Source: UBA5109 sp963975155
GTDB lineage: Bacteria; Pseudomonadota; Gammaproteobacteria; Pseudomonadales; Pseudohongiellaceae
NCBI GenBank assembly: GCA_963975155.1
Contig: CAXBFG010000004.1
Location: 1 to 64,000, forward strand
Reading direction: 5' to 3'
Length of the DNA: 64,000 nt
The position numbers and the translations under genes are program-made. The notes beneath the pieces are model-generated. The model saw only the letters and a list, made by a program, of their open reading frames with translations. It was not told the DNA's origin and made no database searches. Below are positions 44,761-54,400 of this stretch, in pieces (position 1 is the first letter of the stretch; each line of letters begins with the position of its first letter).

Positions 44761-46185
44761 CTAGCCTTCCAGTCTCAGAGTGAAAAATGACTGCTGCCCA
44801 TCACGCTCAACCAGCAAGGGCAAAGGCCTGTCAGCGGGCAACTGGGAAGTGATGGAAGCAAACTCTTCAAGTGAGTTTAACTCTCTGTTGTTGAGGCTTA
44901 GAATGATATCGCCTGACTGCAAACCAGCACGTTGTGCTACGGGCCCGGTCACTGCATCAATGCGCAATCCAAAATCCAGGCCCAGAGCCGACTTCTCGGC
45001 ATCGGTGAGCTCTGATATTGACATGCCCAGATAGTTCTGCAGAGGCTCCAATGAACTCAACTGGATCTGTTGTCTGGTAGCAGCGGCATCCAGATCACCG
45101 ACTACCATACGAATATTTTCACTTCGACCCGACCTGATCAGCCCGATTTCAACTTCGGTACCAGGCATTGAAAGACCAACATGATAGGGTAAATCTGCAC
45201 TGTTCCTGATTTCGTCACCGTTATAGCTCACAATAATATCTTCCGCTTGAAATCCAGCTGCTTCGGCAGGCCCACCGGGTAAAACATCATTTACAAATGC
45301 GCCCTTCGGAGAACTCAGATTATAGCTATCAGCTTGTTCCTGTGTGAGATTCGCTATTGAAACTCCCATCCAGCCCCTGGCGACATTCCCCGAATTCATC
45401 AGTTGACCGATAACATTGGCTGCAACGTCTACAGGAATGGCAAAAGATAAACCAATGGAGCCTCCTGAATTTGAATAAATTTGTGAGTTAACCCCGATCA
45501 CTTCACCGGCCAGGTTGAATAATGGACCTCCTGAATGTCCCGGGTTTATGGCGACATCAGTTTGTATAAAGGAAACATAATTACCCTGCCCACTATTCTC
45601 GGGCAAACTTCTGCCTACATAACTGACAATTCCTGCTGCCACCGAATGGCTTAAATTAAATGGAGAACCTATTGCAAGCACCCATTGCCCCACTTTCACA
45701 TTAGTGGCCTCACCAAAAGAAACGGTTGGTAATCCTTCCGCTTCAATTTTCAATAAGGCTAGATCTGAACGCTGATCAGAACCAATAATTTCGGCCTTGA
45801 ACTGGCGCTGGTCATTTAAGGTAACTGTTATCTCATCAGCATCTTCTATAACGTGATGGTTTGTCACAATGTAGCCATTCTCAGAAATGATAAAACCCGA
45901 CCCAAGGGATGAGCGCTGCTGTTCTCCTATCCCAAATCCTTCAGGCAAACGATCACCAAATAACCTTAAAAATTCTTCAAACTGCTCAAGACTGCCATCA
46001 AAATCCTCAAGATCCTGATCACCACCCACTGTCGATCGGATGGCTACATTAACAATAGCCGGCGCGCTTTTTTCAACGAGCTCGGTAAAATCGGGAAGGT
46101 TCTGAGCCGATAATTGCGTAGAAGCAAAAACAGCTAACACAATTAAGAGCCGGCGGGCTGACAAAACTAACATTGACTTAAACAT
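44761..46185 (-). CDS. mucD: MucD/DegP-type periplasmic serine protease
   Basis: HtrA-family protease and chaperone of about 474 residues with a signal peptide ending near LSAQN. The catalytic triad is His in TNHHVIED, Asp in RSDLALLKIE and Ser in NPGHSGGPLFN, followed by two PDZ domains. The usual GNSGGP is GHSGGP here. ATG 46185 has AAAGAGA at a proper distance; ATG 46191 is the alternative. In Pseudomonas MucD restrains AlgU activation, and it lies here in the same sigma-factor cluster. Confidence 0.94.
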   Translation of the reverse strand: MFKSMLVLSARRLLIVLAVFASTQLSAQNLPDFTELVEKSAPAIVNVAIRSTVGGDQDLEDFDGSLEQFEEFLRLFGDRLPEGFGIGEQQRSSLGSGFIISENGYIVTNHHVIEDADEITVTLNDQRQFKAEIIGSDQRSDLALLKIEAEGLPTVSFGEATNVKVGQWVLAIGSPFNLSHSVAAGIVSYVGRSLPENSGQGNYVSFIQTDVAINPGHSGGPLFNLAGEVIGVNSQIYSNSGGSIGLSFAIPVDVAANVIGQLMNSGNVARGWMGVSIANLTQEQADSYNLSSPKGAFVNDVLPGGPAEAAGFQAEDIIVSYNGDEIRNSADLPYHVGLSMPGTEVEIGLIRSGRSENIRMVVGDLDAAATRQQIQLSSLEPLQNYLGMSISELTDAEKSALGLDFGLRIDAVTGPVAQRAGLQSGDIILSLNNRELNSLEEFASITSQLPADRPLPLLVERDGQQSFFTLRLEG

Positions 46186-46222
46186 ATTCATTCTCTTTAT
46201 TTAGCTTATTTAGCTGGTTGAT

Positions 46223-46690
46223 TTAGCTTAATTGTATGTTCGCCTGATTCTCTACTACCACATGGATATTCATATTTTCTGCATTCACATGATTTTTTAT
46301 ATAACTGTGCATTCCGATAAAACTCAGTAACAAAGTAATAAAAACCACCACTACGCTTATTAGTTCAGTGAATCCCGCCAAAGCTGCTAATAAAGCGCTG
46401 GTGAGCACGAGCAACAAGGGCAGTATATAAAGTAGCAGGGATAACTGAACCAATTTTGCCGCTGTTATTTTTATTTGGGCATGCATGCCCTTTTTCAATG
46501 TACTTATATCAATACTGCCAGCAAGGCAGTTTACTGGCAATTGAAGTGTTCTTTCAGTATGCAGGGAATTTAATAGATATTGGCCGCAGGATGGTTTTAA
46601 GGAACAGGAGCCGCAGAAACCACTGTTATAAGGTTGTAGTTGCAACAGACCTGGTCCCACTGAGGTGATTCTTACGGATTCACTTAACAT
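46223..46690 (-). CDS. rseC: RseC/MucC family membrane protein
   Basis: A 155-residue protein with a cysteine cluster near the N terminus (CGSCSLKPSCGQYL) and two membrane helices (about residues 80-100 and 105-125), the SoxR-reducing/RseC family layout. In E. coli RseC helps reduce SoxR; in Pseudomonas MucC modulates AlgU. It lies between rseA and mucD. Confidence 0.88.
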   Translation of the reverse strand: MLSESVRITSVGPGLLQLQPYNSGFCGSCSLKPSCGQYLLNSLHTERTLQLPVNCLAGSIDISTLKKGMHAQIKITAAKLVQLSLLLYILPLLLVLTSALLAALAGFTELISVVVVFITLLLSFIGMHSYIKNHVNAENMNIHVVVENQANIQLS

Positions 46691-46822
46691 AACGATTTTT
46701 AATATGGAACTGGGAGGCCTGAGTATGGCAGAAAAAACACGATAGTTTTAGCTTGATAAAACACATTTATCTTACTGTGGACTCGGCCTTAGATCCGTAA
46801 TTAAGCAGTTTATGCTCAGGGC

Positions 46823-47470
46823 CTACTCAGCTTCCCGGTTAACACTGAAATTTACAGGCAGCTCAATGGACTGCTGTGGCTCACCCACGAACTCCTGATA
46901 AACAGCTTGTCTAAGACGATCCCGAGCGGCAGTATCCATTTCCTCCATGCCGGCAATTTCATTACTTAAACGAGGTACTCTACTAAATTCGGTTGGCGCA
47001 TAATCACCATCAAAAACAGGTACATTTGCTTCAACAGTTTCCTGTCCGGCAGTTTGCAGGCCATTTTCAAGTGTGCTTTGAGTTAATAGTGGATTCACTG
47101 CTATTAATACCAATGCAGCAACTGAGGCGGCTATAGCTCCCTGCCCGAGACGTTTGAATATACCGAAATGCAGGCTATTGGCTGACTGCTCGTTGGGATA
47201 GGCTTCAGCCGTCAATATATGCTGTGAACTTTCTCCATCAAGTTCCGCATTGATACGCGCCAAGAGATCGGGTTGCCTAGAGTGCTGAGCGGGACTGTTG
47301 CCGCACTCACCTTTAATAGCTGCGCTTATCAGATGATAGCGCTGCCATTTGAGTTTAATCTCATGGTCGACAGCACTTTCCTTCAGAACCCTGCGAAATT
47401 CAAACTCGCTGGCCTCGTTATCCATTAACGCTGACAAGGACTCTTTAAGCTTCTCTTTTCCTTTACTCAT
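46823..47470 (-). CDS. rseA: Anti-sigma-E factor RseA/MucA
   Basis: Membrane protein of 215 residues that holds RpoE inactive until cut by DegS/AlgW and RseP. The N-terminal sigma-binding part (ESLSALMDNEASEFEFRRVL) is typical, with one membrane helix around residues 115-135 and a periplasmic tail. The ATG at 47470 is chosen over a GTG four codons earlier. The partner rseB/mucB, normally next, is absent. Confidence 0.9.
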   Translation of the reverse strand: MSKGKEKLKESLSALMDNEASEFEFRRVLKESAVDHEIKLKWQRYHLISAAIKGECGNSPAQHSRQPDLLARINAELDGESSQHILTAEAYPNEQSANSLHFGIFKRLGQGAIAASVAALVLIAVNPLLTQSTLENGLQTAGQETVEANVPVFDGDYAPTEFSRVPRLSNEIAGMEEMDTAARDRLRQAVYQEFVGEPQQSIELPVNFSVNREAE

Positions 47471-47590
47471 ACTCTGCTTCACTTCTTTTCATGTTGCATT
47501 ATTTTGTATGTTCTGGATTCTCGTAGCCTCTGTAAAAACAAAGGCATACCAACTAGACCTCAATAATCTCTAAAAATTCCCCGAATCACA

Positions 47591-48247
47591 TTATTTCTTC
47601 TTACCGGCACCATTGTCACGAAGGTTTAGAGCAGGCTTGCTACCGATGCTTTCAGCCTGCTCACCATTAAGAAAAGGTTTAATCACGCTATCCAAAGCCT
47701 CCCTGGCACGAAATATTCTAGATCTGACTGTACCTACCGGGCAATCCATAATTTCAGTGATTTCCTCATAACTCAAGCCTCCAAATTCACGTAAAGTAAA
47801 GGCCGTTCTCAAATCTTCGGGTAAAGCATCAATCGTTTCGTCTATGAGTACCTGTAACTCATTGCTGGAAAGGTTTGCCTCAGGGCTGCCGCTATCAATT
47901 AATTCTGCAGGTATTTCAGACAACTCACTGTCACCCAGGTCAACATCCGTACCTGGCGGTCTTCTGCCTTTGGTAACCATGTGATTTTTAGCTGTATTGA
48001 TCGCTATCCGATAAAGCCAGGTATAAAAAGCACTGTCACCACGAAATTTTGGCAATGCTCTGTACGCTTTGATAAAGGCTTCCTGACAAACGTCCTCTAC
48101 TTCACTTTGATCGCGAATAAAGCGGGAAACCAAAGCGCGAATTCTATGCTGATAACGTAAAACCAGCAGGTCAAAAGCATGTTTATTGCCTTTGAATACC
48201 TGGTCGACCAATTGCTGATCAGTCTGCTTGGTCTTACCTGTTGACAA
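47591..48247 (-). CDS. rpoE: RNA polymerase sigma factor RpoE (AlgU-like)
   Basis: ECF sigma factor for envelope stress, 218 residues. Region 2 shows FDLLVLRYQHRIRALVSRF and SAFYTWLYRIAINTAKNH; region 4 shows LREFGGLSYEEITEIMDCPVGTVRSRIFRARE. Both closely match AlgU. The start appears to be TTG 48247 with GGGAG upstream, as no early ATG exists. A tail of about 20 residues after the normal end (EQAESIGSKPALNLRDNG) is extra. It is divergent from nadB. Confidence 0.95.
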   Translation of the reverse strand: MSTGKTKQTDQQLVDQVFKGNKHAFDLLVLRYQHRIRALVSRFIRDQSEVEDVCQEAFIKAYRALPKFRGDSAFYTWLYRIAINTAKNHMVTKGRRPPGTDVDLGDSELSEIPAELIDSGSPEANLSSNELQVLIDETIDALPEDLRTAFTLREFGGLSYEEITEIMDCPVGTVRSRIFRAREALDSVIKPFLNGEQAESIGSKPALNLRDNGAGKKK

Positions 48248-48324
48248 GTCTTACTCCCTTTTTTTTGCTTACTTACTCACCCTAAACGGGTAAAATATGC
48301 CAAATCAATTCAATTCTTCGTAGT

Positions 48325-49977
48325 ATGAAAAAAGCCTTTACCTCAGTAGCATACAGCAACCACGATGTACTTGTCATAGGCGGTGGTGCAGCAGGTTTAA
48401 GCCTGGCACTTAAAATTGCTGAATTCACCAAGGTCACTATATTATCTAAAAGCTCACTTCAGCAAGGCAGCACCTATTACGCACAAGGCGGCATTGCAGC
48501 CGTTTTAGACACCAAAGATAGCGAAAGTTCACATGTGGAGGATACCCTGCAGGCAGGGGCTGGTCTTTGCCACAAAGACATCGTTGAATACGCCGTATCC
48601 CGTGGACCTGAATGTATCGAATGGCTAATGCAACAGGGCGTTGCTTTCAGTCGCAATGAGTATAGTGGCGAAACTAAATCCGAAAACCCTGACGCATATT
48701 CCTTATTTTCTGACTTTCATCTTACCCAGGAAGGCGGCCATAGCCATCGCCGGGTAATCCATGCTGCCGATGCCACCGGCAAAGCCATTTTCAAAAGTCT
48801 GTCCAAACAAGTACTGGCCAATCCCAATATCACGGTTCTGACCAATACCGTTGCAATTGATTTGATTACCAGCGGCAAACTTGGTGAAAAAGAAAATCGC
48901 TGCATTGGCGCCTACATTCTGGATGAAAGTTCAGGAGCTATAAGTACCTATATAGCCAGATTTGTAGTCTTGGCTACCGGTGGAGCCAGCAAAGCATACC
49001 TGTATACCTCAAACCCGGATGGCGCCAGCGGAGATGGTATTGCGATGGCATGGCGTGCTGGCTGCAGGGCAGCCAACATGGAATTTAATCAATTCCACCC
49101 TACCTGCCTTTACCATCCACACGCCAAATCATTTCTTATAAGTGAAGCCTTACGCGGTGAAGGTGGTTTGTTACGTTTACCTAACGGTTATCGTTTTATG
49201 CCGGATTATGATGCCCGTGCCGAGTTAGCACCAAGAGATATCGTTGCCCGCGCAATAGACTCCGAAATGAAACGTCTGGGTTGTAACTGTGTGTATCTGG
49301 ATATCACTCACAAATCACCAGAATTTATTCTCGAACACTTTCCCAGTATTCATAAGAAGTGTCTGAAATTCGGCATTGATATATGTACCCAGCAGATCCC
49401 GGTGGTACCAGCTGCACATTATAGTTGCGGCGGAGTACTGGTCGATAAGAATGGCAAGACTGATGTAACTAATCTCTACGCAATAGGCGAAACCAGTTTT
49501 ACCGGATTACATGGAGCCAACCGCATGGCAAGTAATTCTTTACTGGAATGTTTTGTTTTCGCCTTTTCCGCTGCTGAAAATATCCGTCAGAAACTTGCTA
49601 GCACGGAATTATTTAAGGACATCCCGCCCTGGGATGAAAGTCAGGTCACTGACTCAGACGAAGATGTTGTAATTGCGCATAACTGGGACGAAATCAGACG
49701 TCTGATGTGGGACTACGTAGGAATCGTCAGAACTGATAAACGACTACAGCGTGCAAATAACCGCATAAAATTACTAAGAAAAGAAATTCACGAATACTAT
49801 AGTAATTACAGAATTAACACGCATTTACTGGAGCTGCGTAATCTTGCTCTGGTTGCAGAACTCATCATAAATTCAGCTATAGCCAGAAAGGAAAGCCGGG
49901 GGCTACATTTCACTCTCGATTACCCTGAGCAACTGGAACACCCGACCGATACAATTTTGATACCGGATAATTATTAA
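48325..49977 (+). CDS. nadB: L-aspartate oxidase
   Basis: FAD enzyme making iminoaspartate, the first step of NAD synthesis. The 550-residue protein has the FAD-binding VLVIGGGAAGLSLAL, the YYAQGGIAAV segment, the catalytic region HPTCLYHP, and GLHGANRMASNSLLE near the C-terminal part. It is divergent from rpoE, as in Pseudomonas. A possible promoter is TTACTT-16-TAAAAT in the 77-base gap. Confidence 0.96.
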   Translation: MKKAFTSVAYSNHDVLVIGGGAAGLSLALKIAEFTKVTILSKSSLQQGSTYYAQGGIAAVLDTKDSESSHVEDTLQAGAGLCHKDIVEYAVSRGPECIEWLMQQGVAFSRNEYSGETKSENPDAYSLFSDFHLTQEGGHSHRRVIHAADATGKAIFKSLSKQVLANPNITVLTNTVAIDLITSGKLGEKENRCIGAYILDESSGAISTYIARFVVLATGGASKAYLYTSNPDGASGDGIAMAWRAGCRAANMEFNQFHPTCLYHPHAKSFLISEALRGEGGLLRLPNGYRFMPDYDARAELAPRDIVARAIDSEMKRLGCNCVYLDITHKSPEFILEHFPSIHKKCLKFGIDICTQQIPVVPAAHYSCGGVLVDKNGKTDVTNLYAIGETSFTGLHGANRMASNSLLECFVFAFSAAENIRQKLASTELFKDIPPWDESQVTDSDEDVVIAHNWDEIRRLMWDYVGIVRTDKRLQRANNRIKLLRKEIHEYYSNYRINTHLLELRNLALVAELIINSAIARKESRGLHFTLDYPEQLEHPTDTILIPDNY

Positions 49978-49999
49978 ATCTTGTTTTAAAATACTGCGT

Positions 50000-50242
50000 T
50001 TAATTTTCCAGAATTTTATGAATGATTTCATTTAGCTCCGGATCAGGTGCAACTTCTTTTTGAATTAACCAGCTAAACAAATCCTGATCTTCTTCTGTTA
50101 GAAGCTGCCGGTATAAATTTTTCAACCTGTCTTCCAAATGCTGCAACTTATTATTCGCAAACGGCACCAAAAGCAAATCCAGTTCCAACATGCCTCTGCG
50201 GCTGTGCCAGCGCATTTTTTTTATTTCAATATCTGTAGTCAT
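50000..50242 (-). CDS. sdhE: FAD assembly factor SdhE
   Basis: Small helical protein of 80 residues that helps attach FAD to succinate dehydrogenase. The signature RRGMLELD near the N terminus is present. I chose ATG 50242; a GTG at 50257 is in frame. It is convergent with nadB and divergent from ygfZ. In E. coli the membrane partner YgfX follows sdhE; here no such gene is present. Confidence 0.9.
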   Translation of the reverse strand: MTTDIEIKKMRWHSRRGMLELDLLLVPFANNKLQHLEDRLKNLYRQLLTEEDQDLFSWLIQKEVAPDPELNEIIHKILEN

Positions 50243-50284
50243 ATTAGCTTTGTTCACTGAGCACCGGACCGTATAATCTGCGGC

Positions 50285-51187
50285 ATGAAAAATTATTATG
50301 TAGAGCTAAATCATCGTGGCCTGCTTGCAATCAGCGGCAAGGATAGCGAACTTTTTCTTCAGGGTCAGCTAACTTGTGATTTGAATGCACTTGCAAATCT
50401 GAATAGTTGCCCCGGCTGCCTGTGCGATAACAAAGGCCGCGTTATCGCCAGTTTCACAGTCTGGAAATTAAATGATGTATTTTATCTTGAAATGGAAGCC
50501 GGTCTGGCCGACATTGCAGAACAACATCTTAAAAAATACAGCGTTTTTTATAAGAGTGAAATCATCAATGCTAGCGACAGCTTTATACGTCTGGGTCTGT
50601 TAGGAACGGATGTACGCGAGGTATTAAAGACTACATTTCCTGATTTTCCGGTAACAGCCAATCAAATCTGTCAGGCTGAGGATCAGTTTCTTAGACTGCT
50701 AGACCCGCAGACCCAACGTTATGAATTATGGATAGGATCAAAAGCCATGACAGCAAAGGATGAGCTTACTCAGGTTCTAACAGCGGGTACACTCCAGGAC
50801 TGGCAATTGCTGGATCAAAATATGGGTTTGTACCGGCTACAGGCTGAAGACTCAGGCTTGTACACCCCAGAAGAATTAAACTACGACCTCCTCGGTCATA
50901 TCAGCTTCACTAAAGGCTGTTATACCGGTCAGGAAATTGTTGCGAGAATGCATTATCGCGGCAAAGCCAAAAAACGACTTTACCGCTTGCACATAAACTC
51001 TGAGCATACTCCACAGAAACATATGAAAATAAACACTATTGAACATAAAACCGTTGGGGAAATAATTGCTTTTATTAAGTTAGCTTCAAATGAATACCAC
51101 GTACTCGCTATCGCAAATGACTTAATAAATGGAGCTTTGTCCATAGAACAGCTCGAGGATGCAAAGATTCGAGTGATATTCCAATAA
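50285..51187 (+). CDS. ygfZ: tRNA-modifying/Fe-S assembly protein YgfZ
   Basis: Folate-binding protein of the GcvT fold that supports a subset of Fe-S enzymes such as MiaB. The diagnostic motif KGCYTGQEIVARMHYRGK is present near residue 215, and the 300-residue length is normal. Divergent from sdhE. Confidence 0.93.
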   Translation: MKNYYVELNHRGLLAISGKDSELFLQGQLTCDLNALANLNSCPGCLCDNKGRVIASFTVWKLNDVFYLEMEAGLADIAEQHLKKYSVFYKSEIINASDSFIRLGLLGTDVREVLKTTFPDFPVTANQICQAEDQFLRLLDPQTQRYELWIGSKAMTAKDELTQVLTAGTLQDWQLLDQNMGLYRLQAEDSGLYTPEELNYDLLGHISFTKGCYTGQEIVARMHYRGKAKKRLYRLHINSEHTPQKHMKINTIEHKTVGEIIAFIKLASNEYHVLAIANDLINGALSIEQLEDAKIRVIFQ

Positions 51188-51470
51188 TATCAACAGCCTA
51201 GCAAACCAAGCTTACCTTAAATCTCACTATCGGGCTCTAACCGGTACAAAGAAAATTTAATAACTGCTTGATAATATTTAAAAAACATGAAAAATCGGAA
51301 TAGTGAACCAGTTGGCAAAAATCAATTAAACTTAGTGGCATCATTGTCACCGTGAAAAAGGGCTATGCAGTCAGCCAACGGAATTCGCATCCAGGTTTCA
51401 GTGAACAGCAAAGTAACAGGGAAGTGAGTCGCTCTGACCTTAAAATCATAAAAACGGGTAATACAAGCTC
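51188..51470 (+). other. Leader region of the FecR-repeat gene
   Basis: These 283 bases lie between ygfZ and the FecR gene and hold no coding frame of note. Near 51332 an imperfect inverted repeat, GTGGCA-TCAT-TGTCAC, lies upstream of a purine-rich stretch. I see no clear -10/-35 pair that stands out from the AT-rich background, and no riboswitch I can name. Confidence 0.4.
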
Positions 51471-54400
51471 ATGACTCAGTTAAAGAAGTTTTCAGTAGTA
51501 TCCCCACTATCCTTTCTATTAATACTAATTGCTTGCTTGCTTGTGCAGCCGGTTTTTGCCCAGGAAGAACAGGCAATTGGACGTGTTCTTAGCACGACTG
51601 GCTCTGTCACAGCCCGTGATCTGAATGGCACACTCAGAACTTTAGCGCGTCGATCCGATGTATTTGTTGGTGATACCGTTATTACCGGTCCAAATGGCTT
51701 TGCTCAATTACGCATGGTTGATTCAGCCCGCATTTCATTCAAGGAGGATACCGAGTTTACTTTTTCAGAATATAGTTCCGATGGTCCAGGCGGCGCAGCT
51801 GATAGCGCTATCATGGAAATGGTCAGAGGGGGTTTTCGTACCATTTCCGGAACGATTGGAGATGATAATGCTGACGAATATCAAATCGCTACGCAATTTG
51901 CCAGTATAGGTATCCGAGGCACCACGCATGAAGCCGTCATTGATGCAGGCGTACTGCTGACAGGTGTCTATGATGGTGGCACAACCATCGCCAATGCCCA
52001 GGGCAGCCTTGATACCGGTGAAGGAGCCAACTTTGACTATAGTTCTACCTTCCCGGGACAGGCACCTCAAGGGCTTCTGCAACAACCCGCCCAATTAGGC
52101 CGTATCAATCTTAACCCTGGCGCTAATGGTGGCGATGATGGTGACGGCGGTGATGATGGTGACGGCAATGACGACGGCGGCAATGACGACGGTGGCAATG
52201 ACGACGGCGGTAATGACGATGGTGGCAATGACGACGGCGGTGATGATGGTGACGGCAATGACGACGGCGGTAATGACGACGGTGGCAATGACGACGGCGG
52301 TAATGACGACGGCGGTAATGTCGCAGCTCCAGGTGGTCAGCAAAATAACGGCGGCAATGGTCTGGCCGATAATGAAAATGCGAATGTAGACCCTGCTGTT
52401 GATACAACGCGAACCGTTGATACCACAATTAACCCTGCTAACAACATCAGAAACCGTGATGACATTGCCAGAACTGGCACCGGTTCAGTTGTAGAAGATA
52501 ACACGGATTCAAATGGGAACTCCGGGGCTGGTGGAAATGGGGTTGAACCTGATCCTGATCCTGATCCTACGCCAGTCTTGAGTACTGCAGACATCACTCA
52601 AGCGCAACGTCTTGGTTTTACCTTAAGCAGAAACAGCTCACCTGGTGCCATTTTCCCGGGGAATACTTCTTCTGTCGTTTCTGGTTCTCCATTCCTATTA
52701 ATCGGTAACGATCTGAATTCACCCAGAACAGTTGATACTTCTCCTAATTTTGTCTTCAAGAATAATGGCACTTTCTTTGAATTAATTGATGGAAACAACC
52801 TTGTTTCCAATAGCTTATTTCATGACACGGAAAATGATATCGATTACGACTTCCAGGTAGGCCTCTGGGGTAGTAGTTCCGATCCAGTACGTTTGTATAC
52901 AAACTATGAAGATAATTCCATTGTCCAGCTTATTGACACGCCAATGTTATTCGCCACAGTGAACCCTACTCCGTTGGCTGATTTAAGCGGCAGTGTCTTC
53001 TATGCAAATACGGCAGAACGAGTTCTGGGGGGATCTTCTCTGGGCAATGGCATCAACAGTTTCTTTACCAGTTTTAACGTTGATTTTACAAGCGCCCTGA
53101 TTACCGATGGGTATATGAGTTTTTGCTTAGGAAATGCATTTTTCTGCAGCGACGAAGGCACCCAACGCTGGAAACTAGATTATAGCGGCACTGTCCGCCA
53201 GGGTTATGTTGTTGCTACGCCTGTTGCCAATTCAGGCGAAATTAACGAAATTAGTGCCAACATCACGGGTTTGATAGAAGGTATCTTTACAGGTGAAAAT
53301 GGTGCAGCTTTTGTCGGCGGCTTCAATCTGCTTGCAGCAGCTTCCGGTCAGCGGGCTGCTGCCACTGCCGATGGCGTCTTCCTGATTGAACAGGAACATC
53401 GAGTGACTAGTGATGAAATTCTGTCGCTCGATCGTAACAGCTTTCTGGTCCAGGAACGTTACGCCAGAATATTCTATGGCAACAGCCGCTCTACTAGTGT
53501 TTCTGTGTCTGAATCTGCTGTTTCCTCTGATTCTGGATCAAGCTACGATAATCCCATTATCTTCCGCGATTTAAGGGCAAGACCGAGGATAATTCTCAGA
53601 GATGATGATTTTAATGTCAGCGTCTCTGATGTTAATAGTGGTCTTGGAGATGCTCAAGCAGCAGGATTTGATGTGGCTTGGGAGCGCTGGGACGGACCAC
53701 TGACAACCTTGACTGATAATTTTGATGCTTCTGTCGCTTCAACTGGCAATTTAAACGATCTGGCTTACTTCAGTACTTTTGATTTATCAGGAATGACCTC
53801 GCTTAACGGGCGCTACTCAAATGTACTCGGCTTTATTGGCAGCGATGATGATCAGAATGATATTGCGTCCCTGCAAATGAGTTTTGATGTCGATTTCAAC
53901 GCCTCTATTAATAATATCAGTAATGGCGTTTTATCCCTTTTTGCGGGCTATTATGACGAGTATGAATGGCTTGTCTATTTCAATGGCAACGTCCACAACA
54001 ATCTGGTGGAATTCAATCTGCTTAGCGATTCTAAAATTATAGACTGGTGTGACGGCAACTGTGGCGAAGATGCCATTGATATCAGTGATAGCCGAATGCA
54101 GGGTGCCTTTGTCGATAATGGCACTACTCCGGCATTGCTTGCGAGCTTTTACTTCCGACAGGATGATGACTCCTCTGGTGAACTTTACTACGACGGAAAA
54201 TATGTCTCTGGCCTGGCACTGGTTTCACGGGATGAAAGAGTCTCACTGGCCGAAATTCAGGAATTGGAAAGTCTAAGTCCCTATACCACCCTTATTATTG
54301 ATGAATCAGGTGGCATTACTCCAGGCCAGTCATTTAACTCAGGAAGCGGCTCTCTAAAAGTCGCGCTAAAAGATAATGAAAATGACTTTGAATATTCCGC

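Noticed and set aside
51188..51470. Possible c-di-GMP or other riboswitch before the FecR gene
   Set aside because: I could not find the conserved core of any riboswitch class; only an imperfect inverted repeat is visible.
52067..52428. Minus-strand frames of SSLPP, HHRRRH and VVITAVV repeats
   Set aside because: These are shadows of the GGNDD tandem repeat inside the FecR gene.
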